From an uncultured Schlesneria sp. (lineage in GTDB: Bacteria > Planctomycetota > Planctomycetia > Planctomycetales > Planctomycetaceae): 64,000 nt of DNA. Positions within the stretch are counted from its first letter, which is position 1. The number at the start of each line of letters is the position of its first letter. The translations under genes and the position numbers were made by a program. The stretch lies in assembly GCA_903871875.1 (NCBI GenBank), contig CAIQIR010000101.1, positions 34,380-98,379 of the forward strand, read 5' to 3'. Shown here piece after piece: positions 40,514-48,546 of this stretch. The notes beneath the pieces are model-generated. The model was given only the letters and a program-made list of their open reading frames with translations, searched no databases and was not told the origin of the DNA.

Positions 40514-40567
40514 ATCCCTCGGGTGATTGTTGAGACGCCTGCTCTGCTCAACAATCACCCGAGGGAT
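40514..40567 (+). repeat. 21-bp perfect inverted repeat (possible terminator)
   Basis: Bases 40514-40534 and 40547-40567 are perfect inverted copies (left arm begins ATCCCTCGGGTGATTG) around a 12-nt spacer. It lies 130 bp past the acyl-CoA ligase and 110 bp before the response-regulator start. There is no U-tract, and no second copy in the window was noticed, so terminator and mobile-repeat origins are both open. Confidence 0.75.
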
Positions 40568-40676
40568 CGTCCTGCGCCCGGTCGAGGATTTTCCGTTTCC
40601 GGGAGATTCCTGCTGGCCGGCCCCAGAACCGAATCCGAAACACGGCGGCATCAAAGCGGGGAGGTATGGCTTCCAC

Positions 40677-41594
40677 ATGACTCTCGTACTGATCGTCGAT
40701 GATTCACCCATCGATCGCGCCTTGGCCGGCGGTTTGCTGCAGAAGCAAGCACGGTGTGACGTCGTGTATGCCGTCGATGGAGCAACCGGATTGCAATCCA
40801 TCCACGATCTGCACCCGGATCTGATCGTGACCGATATGCAAATGCCGGTGATGAACGGCCTGGAGATGGTCGCCAAACTGCGAGAAGAGTCGATCCAGAC
40901 CCCCGTCATTCTCATGACCGCCACCGGCAGCGAAGATCTGGCCATTGAAGCCTTGCGAGTCGGCGCGTCGAGCTACGTCGCCAAACGTTCGCTGGGCAAG
41001 CGACTGGTCGATACGGCGCGGATGGTCCTGGCCAGTGCCAACGAAGAACGTGAACAGAACGTGCTGATGGGACGCATACAATCCCACGCCGAATCATTCT
41101 TACTCCAGAATCGTCCGGAAGAATGCCGGTCGATGTCGCGACATCTGCAAGCGACACTCGCACGCATCTGGAACTTGACGATGACATCACAACTTCGCGT
41201 CGGCCTGGCGCTGGAAGAGGCTTTGCTGAACGCGCTGTATCACGGCAACCTGGAAGTCAGCTCGTCACTGAAGGAATCACCGGACAACAGCTTTTACGAG
41301 CTGGCGGCCAAGCGTCAGAACGAACTTCCCTACTGCGACCGCCGGATTGTCGTCACCTCGCTCACGACACCGGAAGAAGCCCGCTATGTCATTCGCGACG
41401 ACGGCCCCGGTTTCGACGTCGCCAATCTTCCCGATCCCAGTGATCCGGAAAATATCACCCGCCCTTCCGGCCGCGGCGTGATGTTGATGCACGCTTTTAT
41501 GGACGACGTTCGATTCAATCAATGTGGTAACGAAGTGACTCTCGTCAAAACGAGAATCAAAAGGACAACGGCCGGTTCGCCGAACGTGAAATGA
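40677..41594 (+). CDS. Receiver domain fused to HATPase domain (RsbW-like)
   Basis: A 305-residue protein, started at 40677. Residues 1-120 are a receiver domain with phosphoacceptor Asp53 (LIVTDMQMP), Asp8-Asp9 (LIVDDSP) and a conserved Thr in ILMTATGS; the expected Lys is in AKRSLGKR. Residues about 150-300 are a histidine-kinase-like ATPase of the anti-sigma (HATPase_c_2) group: EEALLNALYHGN (N box), IRDDGPGF (G1), SGRGVMLMHAF. No H box, so it is not a normal kinase. It may be a phosphorylation-controlled anti-sigma or partner-switch factor. No sigma or anti-anti-sigma gene is adjacent. Confidence 0.85.
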   Translation: MTLVLIVDDSPIDRALAGGLLQKQARCDVVYAVDGATGLQSIHDLHPDLIVTDMQMPVMNGLEMVAKLREESIQTPVILMTATGSEDLAIEALRVGASSYVAKRSLGKRLVDTARMVLASANEEREQNVLMGRIQSHAESFLLQNRPEECRSMSRHLQATLARIWNLTMTSQLRVGLALEEALLNALYHGNLEVSSSLKESPDNSFYELAAKRQNELPYCDRRIVVTSLTTPEEARYVIRDDGPGFDVANLPDPSDPENITRPSGRGVMLMHAFMDDVRFNQCGNEVTLVKTRIKRTTAGSPNVK

Positions 41595-41662
41595 TCGACG
41601 CAGGTCCCAATCACCGCTCGTCAATCGTTGAAACCGATGAACGTCCCACCGGTGGCCATCAC

Positions 41663-41698
41663 AAAAAAAGCGAGCGAGAACAGTTAGTTCTCGCTCGC
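41663..41698 (-). terminator. Intrinsic terminator after the DUF1559 gene
   Basis: Perfect 12-bp stem GCGAGCGAGAAC/GTTCTCGCTCGC (41670-41681, 41687-41698), 5-nt loop, then TTTTTTT on the minus strand (41669-41663). A textbook terminator. Confidence 0.92.
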
Positions 41699-41727
41699 CA
41701 GATTTTCCGCAGACGGCCGATCAACGA

Positions 41728-42852
41728 TTAGAACTCGCCAACCGTTTCGCCACCGCTTCGCGTCCCGAGAGCAGCCAGCGTCGCGAGCGAAATATTCTCG
41801 CTCAGGAAGTGAACCGTCCCGTCACCAAACAGGGTGAACGCCCCGCCGGTGTGGAACGAGTAGATTTCGCTATCGCTGTTGACGTTCATGAAATAAGTCC
41901 CGCCGGTAAAACAGGGACCGGTCGCACTGAGCGCACAGGTGGGTGTGGGATCTGTGGCACCCGCCGCCGCGGCCGTGGAACTGTTCGAGTTGACACCGTC
42001 GGCTGTGGCTCCATCGAGCGCACCCGAATTACCCGTATCGGCCCAACCCCAGCCGTCGGCGGTGGTGACTCCAGAAACCTGGACTCGCTTGTTCGACCGG
42101 AACAGACCGGGACGGCCGGCATCTTCCACCAGCATAAACGTGTTCGACAGACCGTCGGTGACTTCATTCAGTTTCGTGACCATCGTCGTATGCATGACCG
42201 AGGGCCAGCGATTGTCGTAAGGGTCCAATTGCGTCGCGGGTGCTGGTGGCTGAAGAATCGCCGAGAGCCCCCCGACCGAAGGAATGTTGACGGGCGTGGA
42301 CGATTGCTCATTTTGCACATAAATCGAATAACGGATCCCGCTGGATGCCATGTAGTCGCATACGCCAAAACCGTTCGGCGGCGGAACGTGACCACCAGCC
42401 GTTTTCAGCCCGGGAATTCCCGCTGGATTGGTCCGCGAGAACCGATCGGGAGCACTGGGGCAAACGAACGCGGGAACGCTGACCGTCGTCAACGGCCATT
42501 GAACCGGATCATCCCACGCGAGATTGAAGTTGAACCCGTTATACATTGGGGCCTGGTCCATATAGGGCAGCATCAACTGCAACCAGTTCTGGTTGTAATT
42601 GATATAAAATCCTTTCGACGTTTTGAACGTGATCTTCTCCATCGGCAGCGCGCTGTAAGTCGATTCGTAATTGAAGATGGCCAAACCGAGTTGCTTCAAA
42701 TTGTTTCGACATTGGGTCCGGCGAGCGGCCTCACGGGCCTGCTGCACGGCGGGCAACAACAGGGCGATCAACACCGCGATAATCGCGATGACCACCAACA
42801 ATTCAATCAGGGTAAATCCCCGCACCGATGGCTTCTTGCATCTTGCAGTCAC
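41728..42852 (-). CDS. DUF1559 protein with type IV pilin-like N-terminus
   Basis: A 374-residue planctomycete signature protein. The GTG at 42852 is chosen because GAGGAG lies 7 nt upstream; earlier frames are not conserved. Prepilin-type motif [20 protein letters not shown] (processing after Gly, Phe+1, Glu+5) with the following [20 protein letters not shown] is diagnostic of DUF1559. The C-terminus has the [20 protein letters not shown] motif common to the family. These proteins occur in many paralogues per genome; function unknown, probably pseudopilin-like at the envelope. Downstream of a small lipoprotein and ended by a strong terminator. Confidence 0.93.
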   Translation of the reverse strand: MTARCKKPSVRGFTLIELLVVIAIIAVLIALLLPAVQQAREAARRTQCRNNLKQLGLAIFNYESTYSALPMEKITFKTSKGFYINYNQNWLQLMLPYMDQAPMYNGFNFNLAWDDPVQWPLTTVSVPAFVCPSAPDRFSRTNPAGIPGLKTAGGHVPPPNGFGVCDYMASSGIRYSIYVQNEQSSTPVNIPSVGGLSAILQPPAPATQLDPYDNRWPSVMHTTMVTKLNEVTDGLSNTFMLVEDAGRPGLFRSNKRVQVSGVTTADGWGWADTGNSGALDGATADGVNSNSSTAAAAGATDPTPTCALSATGPCFTGGTYFMNVNSDSEIYSFHTGGAFTLFGDGTVHFLSENISLATLAALGTRSGGETVGEF

Positions 42853-42923
42853 TGGCAAACTCCTCAAAAATTGGAAATCGAACAAAACACACAATTCCCC
42901 GATTACTCCGAGCAATCCGCGGT

Positions 42924-43376
42924 CTACGGATTCAGCTCAATCGGGGGTAATTCTCGGTCACGCGAGCTGATTTCGATTTTCAAGCCAGATTGCTCGGGAT
43001 CTTGAAATCGCGGCGGCAGCAGTTCGTCGCTGTAGGTCGTATCACTGGATCGAGGATCTTCGGGAATCCTCCAGGACACAGACACCAGATACGCGCCGGC
43101 TCGAGCACCGTCACGCCGCTTCCCCGTCCCCTCACGTGTCCATAATTTAAACTCACCTTGCTCGTTCGCGACGCCCACGGCCGAGGCGATCTCTTTTTCG
43201 TCCTCGTTAATCGGCACCAGAGTGACCCGCGCATAGGCAGCCGGTACACCCTTCACCAACACCGAACCTTGGACGGGATAGACCGCGGAACTTGAATACT
43301 CTCCCCAGCACCCCGTCACAGACATCGCGAGGCCAATGCACAAGACACAGTGAAGCCGCCAAATTTGCCCGGACAT
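42924..43376 (-). CDS. Small lipoprotein with carboxypeptidase-regulatory-like fold
   Basis: A 150-residue lipoprotein; the ATG at 43376 (AAAGGG upstream) is chosen, since a longer frame to 43613 gives non-conserved residues. The lipobox is VTGC (cysteine at about 23). The rest resembles a transthyretin-like domain: [31 protein letters not shown] and [12 protein letters not shown]. It lies 71 bp upstream of the DUF1559 gene on the same strand, the common planctomycete pairing, so both probably share a transcript. Function unknown. Confidence 0.85.
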   Translation of the reverse strand: MSGQIWRLHCVLCIGLAMSVTGCWGEYSSSAVYPVQGSVLVKGVPAAYARVTLVPINEDEKEIASAVGVANEQGEFKLWTREGTGKRRDGARAGAYLVSVSWRIPEDPRSSDTTYSDELLPPRFQDPEQSGLKIEISSRDRELPPIELNP

Positions 43377-44419
43377 CTTGTGACCCTTTCCACAAACAGA
43401 CCCTGATTTCACACGACGATCGACACCAACATCCCTGATCACCGGCAATATCCTTCGTGAGCTCGTTGCCAATTGGCATTCGTCGTCGAGCATGTTGCTT
43501 GCAGACCAACACATCGGAAACTTCTTTTTCGAAAACGTCGTCTTCGGCGACCGTTCGACAACAACCCCAGCGCGAGGGCCGTTGTCGGGCCACGTAACCG
43601 CAGGGAAGGTCATCTCAGGGAATCAACGACGAACTGAGAAAATCGTGATCTTCGGCCCAATTCCACTGGTCTCTGATGATTGATCGAAACACCGTCGATC
43701 ACACTTCGGATAACGGAACCGCTTTTCCAACCCGTCCTATGTGCAGAGCATGTTCCAAGAAAAAAAGAAGATTTGATGAACAATTGAAGTGGATTGCGCA
43801 AACACCACTAAATAAACTCCTTCTTATTTTTCCGCGCAATACCGACTTCCGAATGGCTGAGAAAGCGAGTCCTCTGACGGCGCCGAATGACACAAATCCC
43901 CTTTGCTTCAAACAGTTGTGTTCGCCTGCCGCCACTGTGATCCGCGTCAGGAAATCGAAGGTCGCCACCGCCACAAACCGAGCATCCAGAGCTCAACGGA
44001 CCAGCCGGTTCCCAAATTGATTGAAGCCATCGAGTTCGACGCCAGACCAGCCCCCCCTGCCTCCGTGAGACCAGGACAATCGACAGCGTCCCAGTGATCG
44101 ACAATCGATTCATCTGGGGATGCGGGTGCCGCGCACAACAGATTTTTTTGGCGCCAGCCGGACAACCACGGCCACGATGATCCGCCTGCCCATGGCAATG
44201 CTCACCATGGACCGCTCAACGGCTTCATGAAAAGCAAGCGGCCCTGCCGGTCCGTCGCCGAGACCACATTGTGACCCAGGAAGATTAACTCGATCTTATC
44301 TTTTCATACCCCGCCATCTGACGGTTGCTAAGCTAAAATCTTGGCCAAAGCTCATCGACGTCCTCACTCACGATGGGATACAAATGGGAAACGCTCTACT
44401 CAACAACAAAGGAAATCCA
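43377..44419. other. Intergenic, ~1 kb, no gene seen
   Basis: Between the divergent lipoprotein-DUF1559 operon and the PepSY-like gene. AT-rich patches at 43740-43830 and 44280-44340 are likely promoter regions. All frames are short, without motif or ribosome-binding site. Confidence 0.45.
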
Positions 44420-44935
44420 ATGAACGCCTTTCGATTGTCCACCGCGATCGTGATCCTTTTCACCGCAGGATTCGCCGGCCACATCATGGCCGAGGAAGCC
44501 GAAGTCGCCGTTCCGCTAGAGAAGCTGCCCAAAGCGGTCACCGCAGCAGTGAAGAAGGCGTTCTCCAAGGCGACTCTGGTCAGTGCTCTGCAGAAGAAAG
44601 AAGACGGAGAAACCCTGTATGAAGTCACCGTCAAGGAAAATGGAAAGCGAATCGAAATCACCCTCGAAGAAGACGGCGAGATCGAAGAGATCGAAAAAGA
44701 AATCGACCTGAAGGATCTGCCCAAAGCGGTTACCGACGCGCTGAAGGCAAAGTTCCCGCAGGCCACTCTCAAATCGGCCGAAGCCGAGTATGACGTCGAT
44801 GACGGCAAGCAGGAACTCGAATCGTACGAGGTCAAACTCGTGACGGCAGATCAGAAGAAAGTGGAGGCCAAAGTCAAACCCGACGGTACCATCGTCTCGA
44901 CAGAAGACGATGGTGAAGACAAAAAATCACCCTGA
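44420..44935 (+). CDS. Periplasmic PepSY-like two-repeat protein
   Basis: A 171-residue exported protein, started at 44420 (AAAGGA 7 nt upstream). A signal peptide ends near residue 24 (HIMAEEAE). The mature part is two copies of a PepSY-like module, each beginning LPKAVT: residues about 31-90 (LPKAVTAAVKKAF) and 98-160 (LPKAVTDALKAKFP), each with a helix and strands (GKRIEITLEEDGEI; KVEAKVKPDGTIV). It is strongly acidic and Lys-rich. It is 66 bp upstream of the two-component genes and the efflux cluster; a role in sensing or binding metal is inferred from position only. Confidence 0.82.
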   Translation: MNAFRLSTAIVILFTAGFAGHIMAEEAEVAVPLEKLPKAVTAAVKKAFSKATLVSALQKKEDGETLYEVTVKENGKRIEITLEEDGEIEEIEKEIDLKDLPKAVTDALKAKFPQATLKSAEAEYDVDDGKQELESYEVKLVTADQKKVEAKVKPDGTIVSTEDDGEDKKSP

Positions 44936-45001
44936 CCTTCGGACGGCCCCACGAGCATCTGGATGAAGCCCCTGATTTGCAATTGAGACTGAGACCATTC
45001 G

Positions 45002-45694
45002 ATGAGTATGCGAATTCTGATCATCGAAGACGAGGACGAAATTGCCAATTTTATGGTGCAAGGATTGCGCGAAGAAGGATTCGCTGTTTCCCGAGTGGCC
45101 GATGGATTGGAAGGTTGGCACCAGCTGCAATCGGGCAACTGGGACATGGTCCTCTTGGATTGGTGGCTGCCAACAATGGATGGGTTGGCGATCTTGAAAC
45201 AATTCCGAGAAGAAAATGTTTCGACACCGGTGTTACTGCTCACCGCCCGCGATGCGGTGTCTGATCGAATTAAAGGCCTGGACTACGGTGCCGATGATTA
45301 TCTCTGTAAGCCCTTTGCCTTTGGCGAACTGCTGGCTCGCATACGCGCCGTCACTCGCCGAAAAGATCCGACGGTCTCGACGACTCTCGTGTATCAGGAT
45401 GTCCGCGTCGACCTGACAAATCAGCGATCGGAACGAGCGGGCCAACCCTTGAATCTGACGGCCAAAGAATTCTTTCTGTTGGCTTTTATGCTGCGACATC
45501 CTGAGGAAATTCTCACCCGTGCGAGAATTTATGAGCATGTCTGGGACGAACCGTACGACGGACTTTCCAATACTCTGGAGGTGCATGTCGTCGAGGTGCG
45601 TCGCAAATTAGAAGCCCTCGGACCTCGTTTGATTCACACCTTGCGGAACCGGGGATATGTGTTCGGCAAAAAGCCAGGTAATGTAACAACGTGA
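45002..45694 (+). CDS. OmpR/PhoB-family response regulator (CusR/CopR-like)
   Basis: A 230-residue DNA-binding regulator. Receiver domain: E9-D10, phosphoacceptor Asp53 (MVLLDWWLPTMDG), Thr in LLLTARDA and Lys in DYLCKPFAF. The C-terminal winged helix has LTAKEFFLLAFMLRHPEEIL and the recognition part DGLSNTLEVHVVEVRRKL. The DWWLP segment and the genomic setting are those of the CusR/CopR group that activate metal-efflux operons. The kinase gene overlaps its stop by 4 bases (GTGA), so the two are translationally coupled. Confidence 0.93.
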   Translation: MSMRILIIEDEDEIANFMVQGLREEGFAVSRVADGLEGWHQLQSGNWDMVLLDWWLPTMDGLAILKQFREENVSTPVLLLTARDAVSDRIKGLDYGADDYLCKPFAFGELLARIRAVTRRKDPTVSTTLVYQDVRVDLTNQRSERAGQPLNLTAKEFFLLAFMLRHPEEILTRARIYEHVWDEPYDGLSNTLEVHVVEVRRKLEALGPRLIHTLRNRGYVFGKKPGNVTT

Positions 45695-47163
45695 CTTTAA
45701 CATACCGCTTATTGGCCTACTTTTTGTCGATGCTGACGGCGGTATTGCTCTGCTTTTCGGGCGCTCTTTATTTCCTGGTCAGTTACTATTGTGATCGACA
45801 GGTCGAGAATCGTCTGAATTCCATCTTAAGCACCCTTCGCTCTGCCGTCGAAACCGAGGCGGAGGGATTGGAATGGGAACCAGCCACACGAATGCTTGTT
45901 CTGGGATTCGCACCGCTGAATGAACCCTACGTCTGGCTGGTGTCCGATGCCGAAGGCCGGACGATTGACGTCGGCAGCGCAGAATTTTTGAGCAGCTTTC
46001 TGCACGATGCGGCTCCCGTACTCAAGTTCGATTCGTCCCGGCACGGGATCACCACCTGGCGCAGCCGCGAGTGGATCGCGAGTCAGGAATGGATCGAAGC
46101 CGCGTATCTGCATTCAACGGATCCCAGTAACGTCGACCTGTCCGCCAATCAGGATCAAGATCCTCGGCCGACCTATCGCGTCCTGTCGATCACCGTCGGC
46201 GTGTCCTTGATACCCACCCGTACGACTCTCAGACATCTGGCGCTGACGTTAATCAGTTTGTCAGCCGCCGTCTGGATCGTCGCTCTGCTGGCGGGCCGCT
46301 TCGTTTGCCGCCGGGCGCTGCGCCCCATCAGCCACATGGCCGATGCCGCCGCGGAAATCGACGCCGACAACCTGGCCCTCCGGCTGCCACCGATTACTTC
46401 ACCCGACGAACTGGGCATGCTGAATCGATCGTTCAATGGTCTGCTCGAACGGATGCAAACCGCGTTTGAACGGCAACAACGCTTCGCCGGCGACGCCTCG
46501 CATCAACTACGCACCCCCCTGTCCGCCATCCTGGGACAGACCGAGGTCACCCTGCGACGTGAACGGACCGTGGAAGAATATCAGCGGATTCTTAAGGTCG
46601 TCCATAATCGCGCCAGCCATCTCGCGGCGATTGTCGAATCGCTGTTGTTTTTATCTCGAGCCGATTCGGATTCGCAACGGCCACTTCACAAACCAATCGA
46701 TCTTCACAAATGGTTGCCGGAATTCCTCTCAACGTGGCAAGATCATCCGCGATTCGCCGACTTGCGCGTCGAGATTTCTTCGTCGTCCCCGGCCACGATC
46801 ATCGGTCACCCGATTTTACTGACCGAACTCTGCGGGATCGTCATCGAAAACGCCTTGAAATTCACGAAACCGGGAACCTTCATCGACATCCGACTGCAAG
46901 CAGATCACCAGTGGGCTCGCTTTTCCGTCGAAGATCACGGCGAGGGAATTGCCACGACCGATCTGGAGCAGATCGGCAGACCCTTCTTTCGCACGGAAGC
47001 CGCGCGTAAACAGGGAATACAAGGGGTCGGCCTGGGTCTGTCCATCGCCCAGCGGCTGGCACGTTTGTTTGGCGGTCAAATGACATTTTCCAGTCAGCTT
47101 GGCCTGGGAACCACCGTCTGTATCGAACTTCCAGTAACCACCGAACCCATAATCTCCGGCTGA
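45691..47163 (+). CDS. Sensor histidine kinase (CusS-like)
   Basis: A 490-residue inner-membrane kinase partner of the adjacent regulator. It starts at a GTG that overlaps the regulator stop. Two transmembrane helices (about 8-30 and 180-205) flank a periplasmic sensor domain of about 150 residues, followed by HAMP, H box ASHQLRTPLSAILG with His271, N box VIENALKF, and G boxes VEDHGEGI and GVGLGLSIAQRLA. Architecture and neighbours match heavy-metal sensor kinases. The ligand is not shown by sequence. The gene is followed by a 91-bp gap to the efflux adaptor. Confidence 0.92.
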   Translation: MTLTYRLLAYFLSMLTAVLLCFSGALYFLVSYYCDRQVENRLNSILSTLRSAVETEAEGLEWEPATRMLVLGFAPLNEPYVWLVSDAEGRTIDVGSAEFLSSFLHDAAPVLKFDSSRHGITTWRSREWIASQEWIEAAYLHSTDPSNVDLSANQDQDPRPTYRVLSITVGVSLIPTRTTLRHLALTLISLSAAVWIVALLAGRFVCRRALRPISHMADAAAEIDADNLALRLPPITSPDELGMLNRSFNGLLERMQTAFERQQRFAGDASHQLRTPLSAILGQTEVTLRRERTVEEYQRILKVVHNRASHLAAIVESLLFLSRADSDSQRPLHKPIDLHKWLPEFLSTWQDHPRFADLRVEISSSSPATIIGHPILLTELCGIVIENALKFTKPGTFIDIRLQADHQWARFSVEDHGEGIATTDLEQIGRPFFRTEAARKQGIQGVGLGLSIAQRLARLFGGQMTFSSQLGLGTTVCIELPVTTEPIISG

Positions 47164-47254
47164 AGGTCACCGCCAGAACGTCACGCCCCATTCCTGATGG
47201 CCCCAGTATCCATTTGTTGGTCGAGATTCACCGAAACTCCTTTAAAGAAATCAG

Positions 47255-48472
47255 ATGCCGATGACTGCGAAATATCTCTCTGTGTGCATCGGGTTGGTGT
47301 TCATCACATCGGGTTGTCATCGCGCCGCCCCGGCCGCGAGCAAACCCACACCCCCGTCAAAAGTCACTGTCAAAGAAGACCAGCTGACCACGGTCGAACT
47401 GACCGAAGAGGCCGAGAAACGACTCGGGATCCAAACTGCGAACGTCGAAACGCGTGACATGCCTCGACATCGCACCTTTGGCGGCGAAGTCAGCCTGCCG
47501 ACCGGTGCGTCCGTCATCGTCTCGGCCCCGATCACGGGACGACTGCAAGCGCCCGCCGGTCGCCCCGTTCCCCTGCCCGGAACGACCATCGCCGAAAAAC
47601 AGCCCGTGCTGGCTTTGCTGCCCGTCTTGTCACCAGCAGAAAAAATTGGACTCGCCACGCAACTGGCCGATGCCGAAGGACTTGTCCAGCAGGCCCAATC
47701 GCAAGTGGAAGCCAACCGCATCGAACAAAAACGAGCCGAACAGCTAGCGGGTAACGGCGTCGGCCTGGCCAAAACGCTCGACGATGCGAAGGCAAAACTG
47801 ATTATCAGCCAGAAAGCTCTGGATGCCGCCGTCTCGCGCCGAAACGTCCTGGGAGCGGCACGATTGGACGGTGAATCCACCGGCGAACAAAAACCGATCG
47901 CCATCGAATCACCGCAATCGGGCATTCTGCGCGCCCTGCACGCACTGCCCGATGAATTCGTCATGGCCGGTTCCCTGCTGTTTGAAGTGATGAAAAACGA
48001 CACAGTCTGGATTCGCGTCCCGGTCTATGTCGGCGAATGTGCCGACATTGCGGCCGACAAACCAGCCCAGATCGGTGGATTGGCCTGGCGGCCAGGACAG
48101 GCCTTGACCACCGCGCAACCGATCGCCGCACCGCCGACCGCGACTGCGTTGTCTTCGACAGTCGACCTCTATTACCAGATGTCAAATCCGACCGGGCTGT
48201 TGAAACCCAATCAGCGCGTCAGCGTGCAACTTCCGCTGGTCGGATCGGCCGAACAACGGGTCATTCCCTGGTCCGCCGTTGTCCAGGACATTTACGGCGG
48301 ACTGTGGGTCTATGAACAAACGGCCGAACACACCTTTGTCCGCCGCCGAATTCAAGTGAAACAAGTCGTCGATTCGATGGCAGTCCTCGACCAGGGTCCG
48401 CCAATCGGAACAAAGATCGTCATTAGTGGAGTCGCCGAAATGTTCGGCACGGAATTCGGTAACGGCAAATAA
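47255..48472 (+). CDS. RND efflux periplasmic adaptor (CusB/CzcB-like lipoprotein)
   Basis: A 405-residue membrane-fusion protein. An N-terminal lipobox (ITSGC, cysteine about 21) replaces a classical signal peptide. Then come beta-barrel and lipoyl segments (VIVSAPITGRLQAP, IESPQSGILRAL), with a helical hairpin between (QLADAEGLVQQAQSQVEANR), and the end VIPWSAVVQDIYGGLWVYE. This is the CzcB/CusB layout. It links the permease to the TolC-like protein in the periplasm. The next gene (permease) starts 74 bp downstream. Confidence 0.9.
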   Translation: MPMTAKYLSVCIGLVFITSGCHRAAPAASKPTPPSKVTVKEDQLTTVELTEEAEKRLGIQTANVETRDMPRHRTFGGEVSLPTGASVIVSAPITGRLQAPAGRPVPLPGTTIAEKQPVLALLPVLSPAEKIGLATQLADAEGLVQQAQSQVEANRIEQKRAEQLAGNGVGLAKTLDDAKAKLIISQKALDAAVSRRNVLGAARLDGESTGEQKPIAIESPQSGILRALHALPDEFVMAGSLLFEVMKNDTVWIRVPVYVGECADIAADKPAQIGGLAWRPGQALTTAQPIAAPPTATALSSTVDLYYQMSNPTGLLKPNQRVSVQLPLVGSAEQRVIPWSAVVQDIYGGLWVYEQTAEHTFVRRRIQVKQVVDSMAVLDQGPPIGTKIVISGVAEMFGTEFGNGK

Positions 48473-48546
48473 TCGCTTGCCTCCGTTCCCGTGACCCGAC
48501 AACCCCGTGAATCCTTCCCACAATCCGCCTTCCGTTGGAATTCCGC

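Noticed and set aside
41809..43005. 398-codon frame antisense to the DUF1559 and lipoprotein genes
   Set aside because: Arg-rich shadow; sense genes have diagnostic pilin and lipobox motifs and a terminator.
43808..44113. 101-codon minus-strand frame in the 1-kb gap
   Set aside because: No motif, no ribosome-binding site and no support from neighbours.
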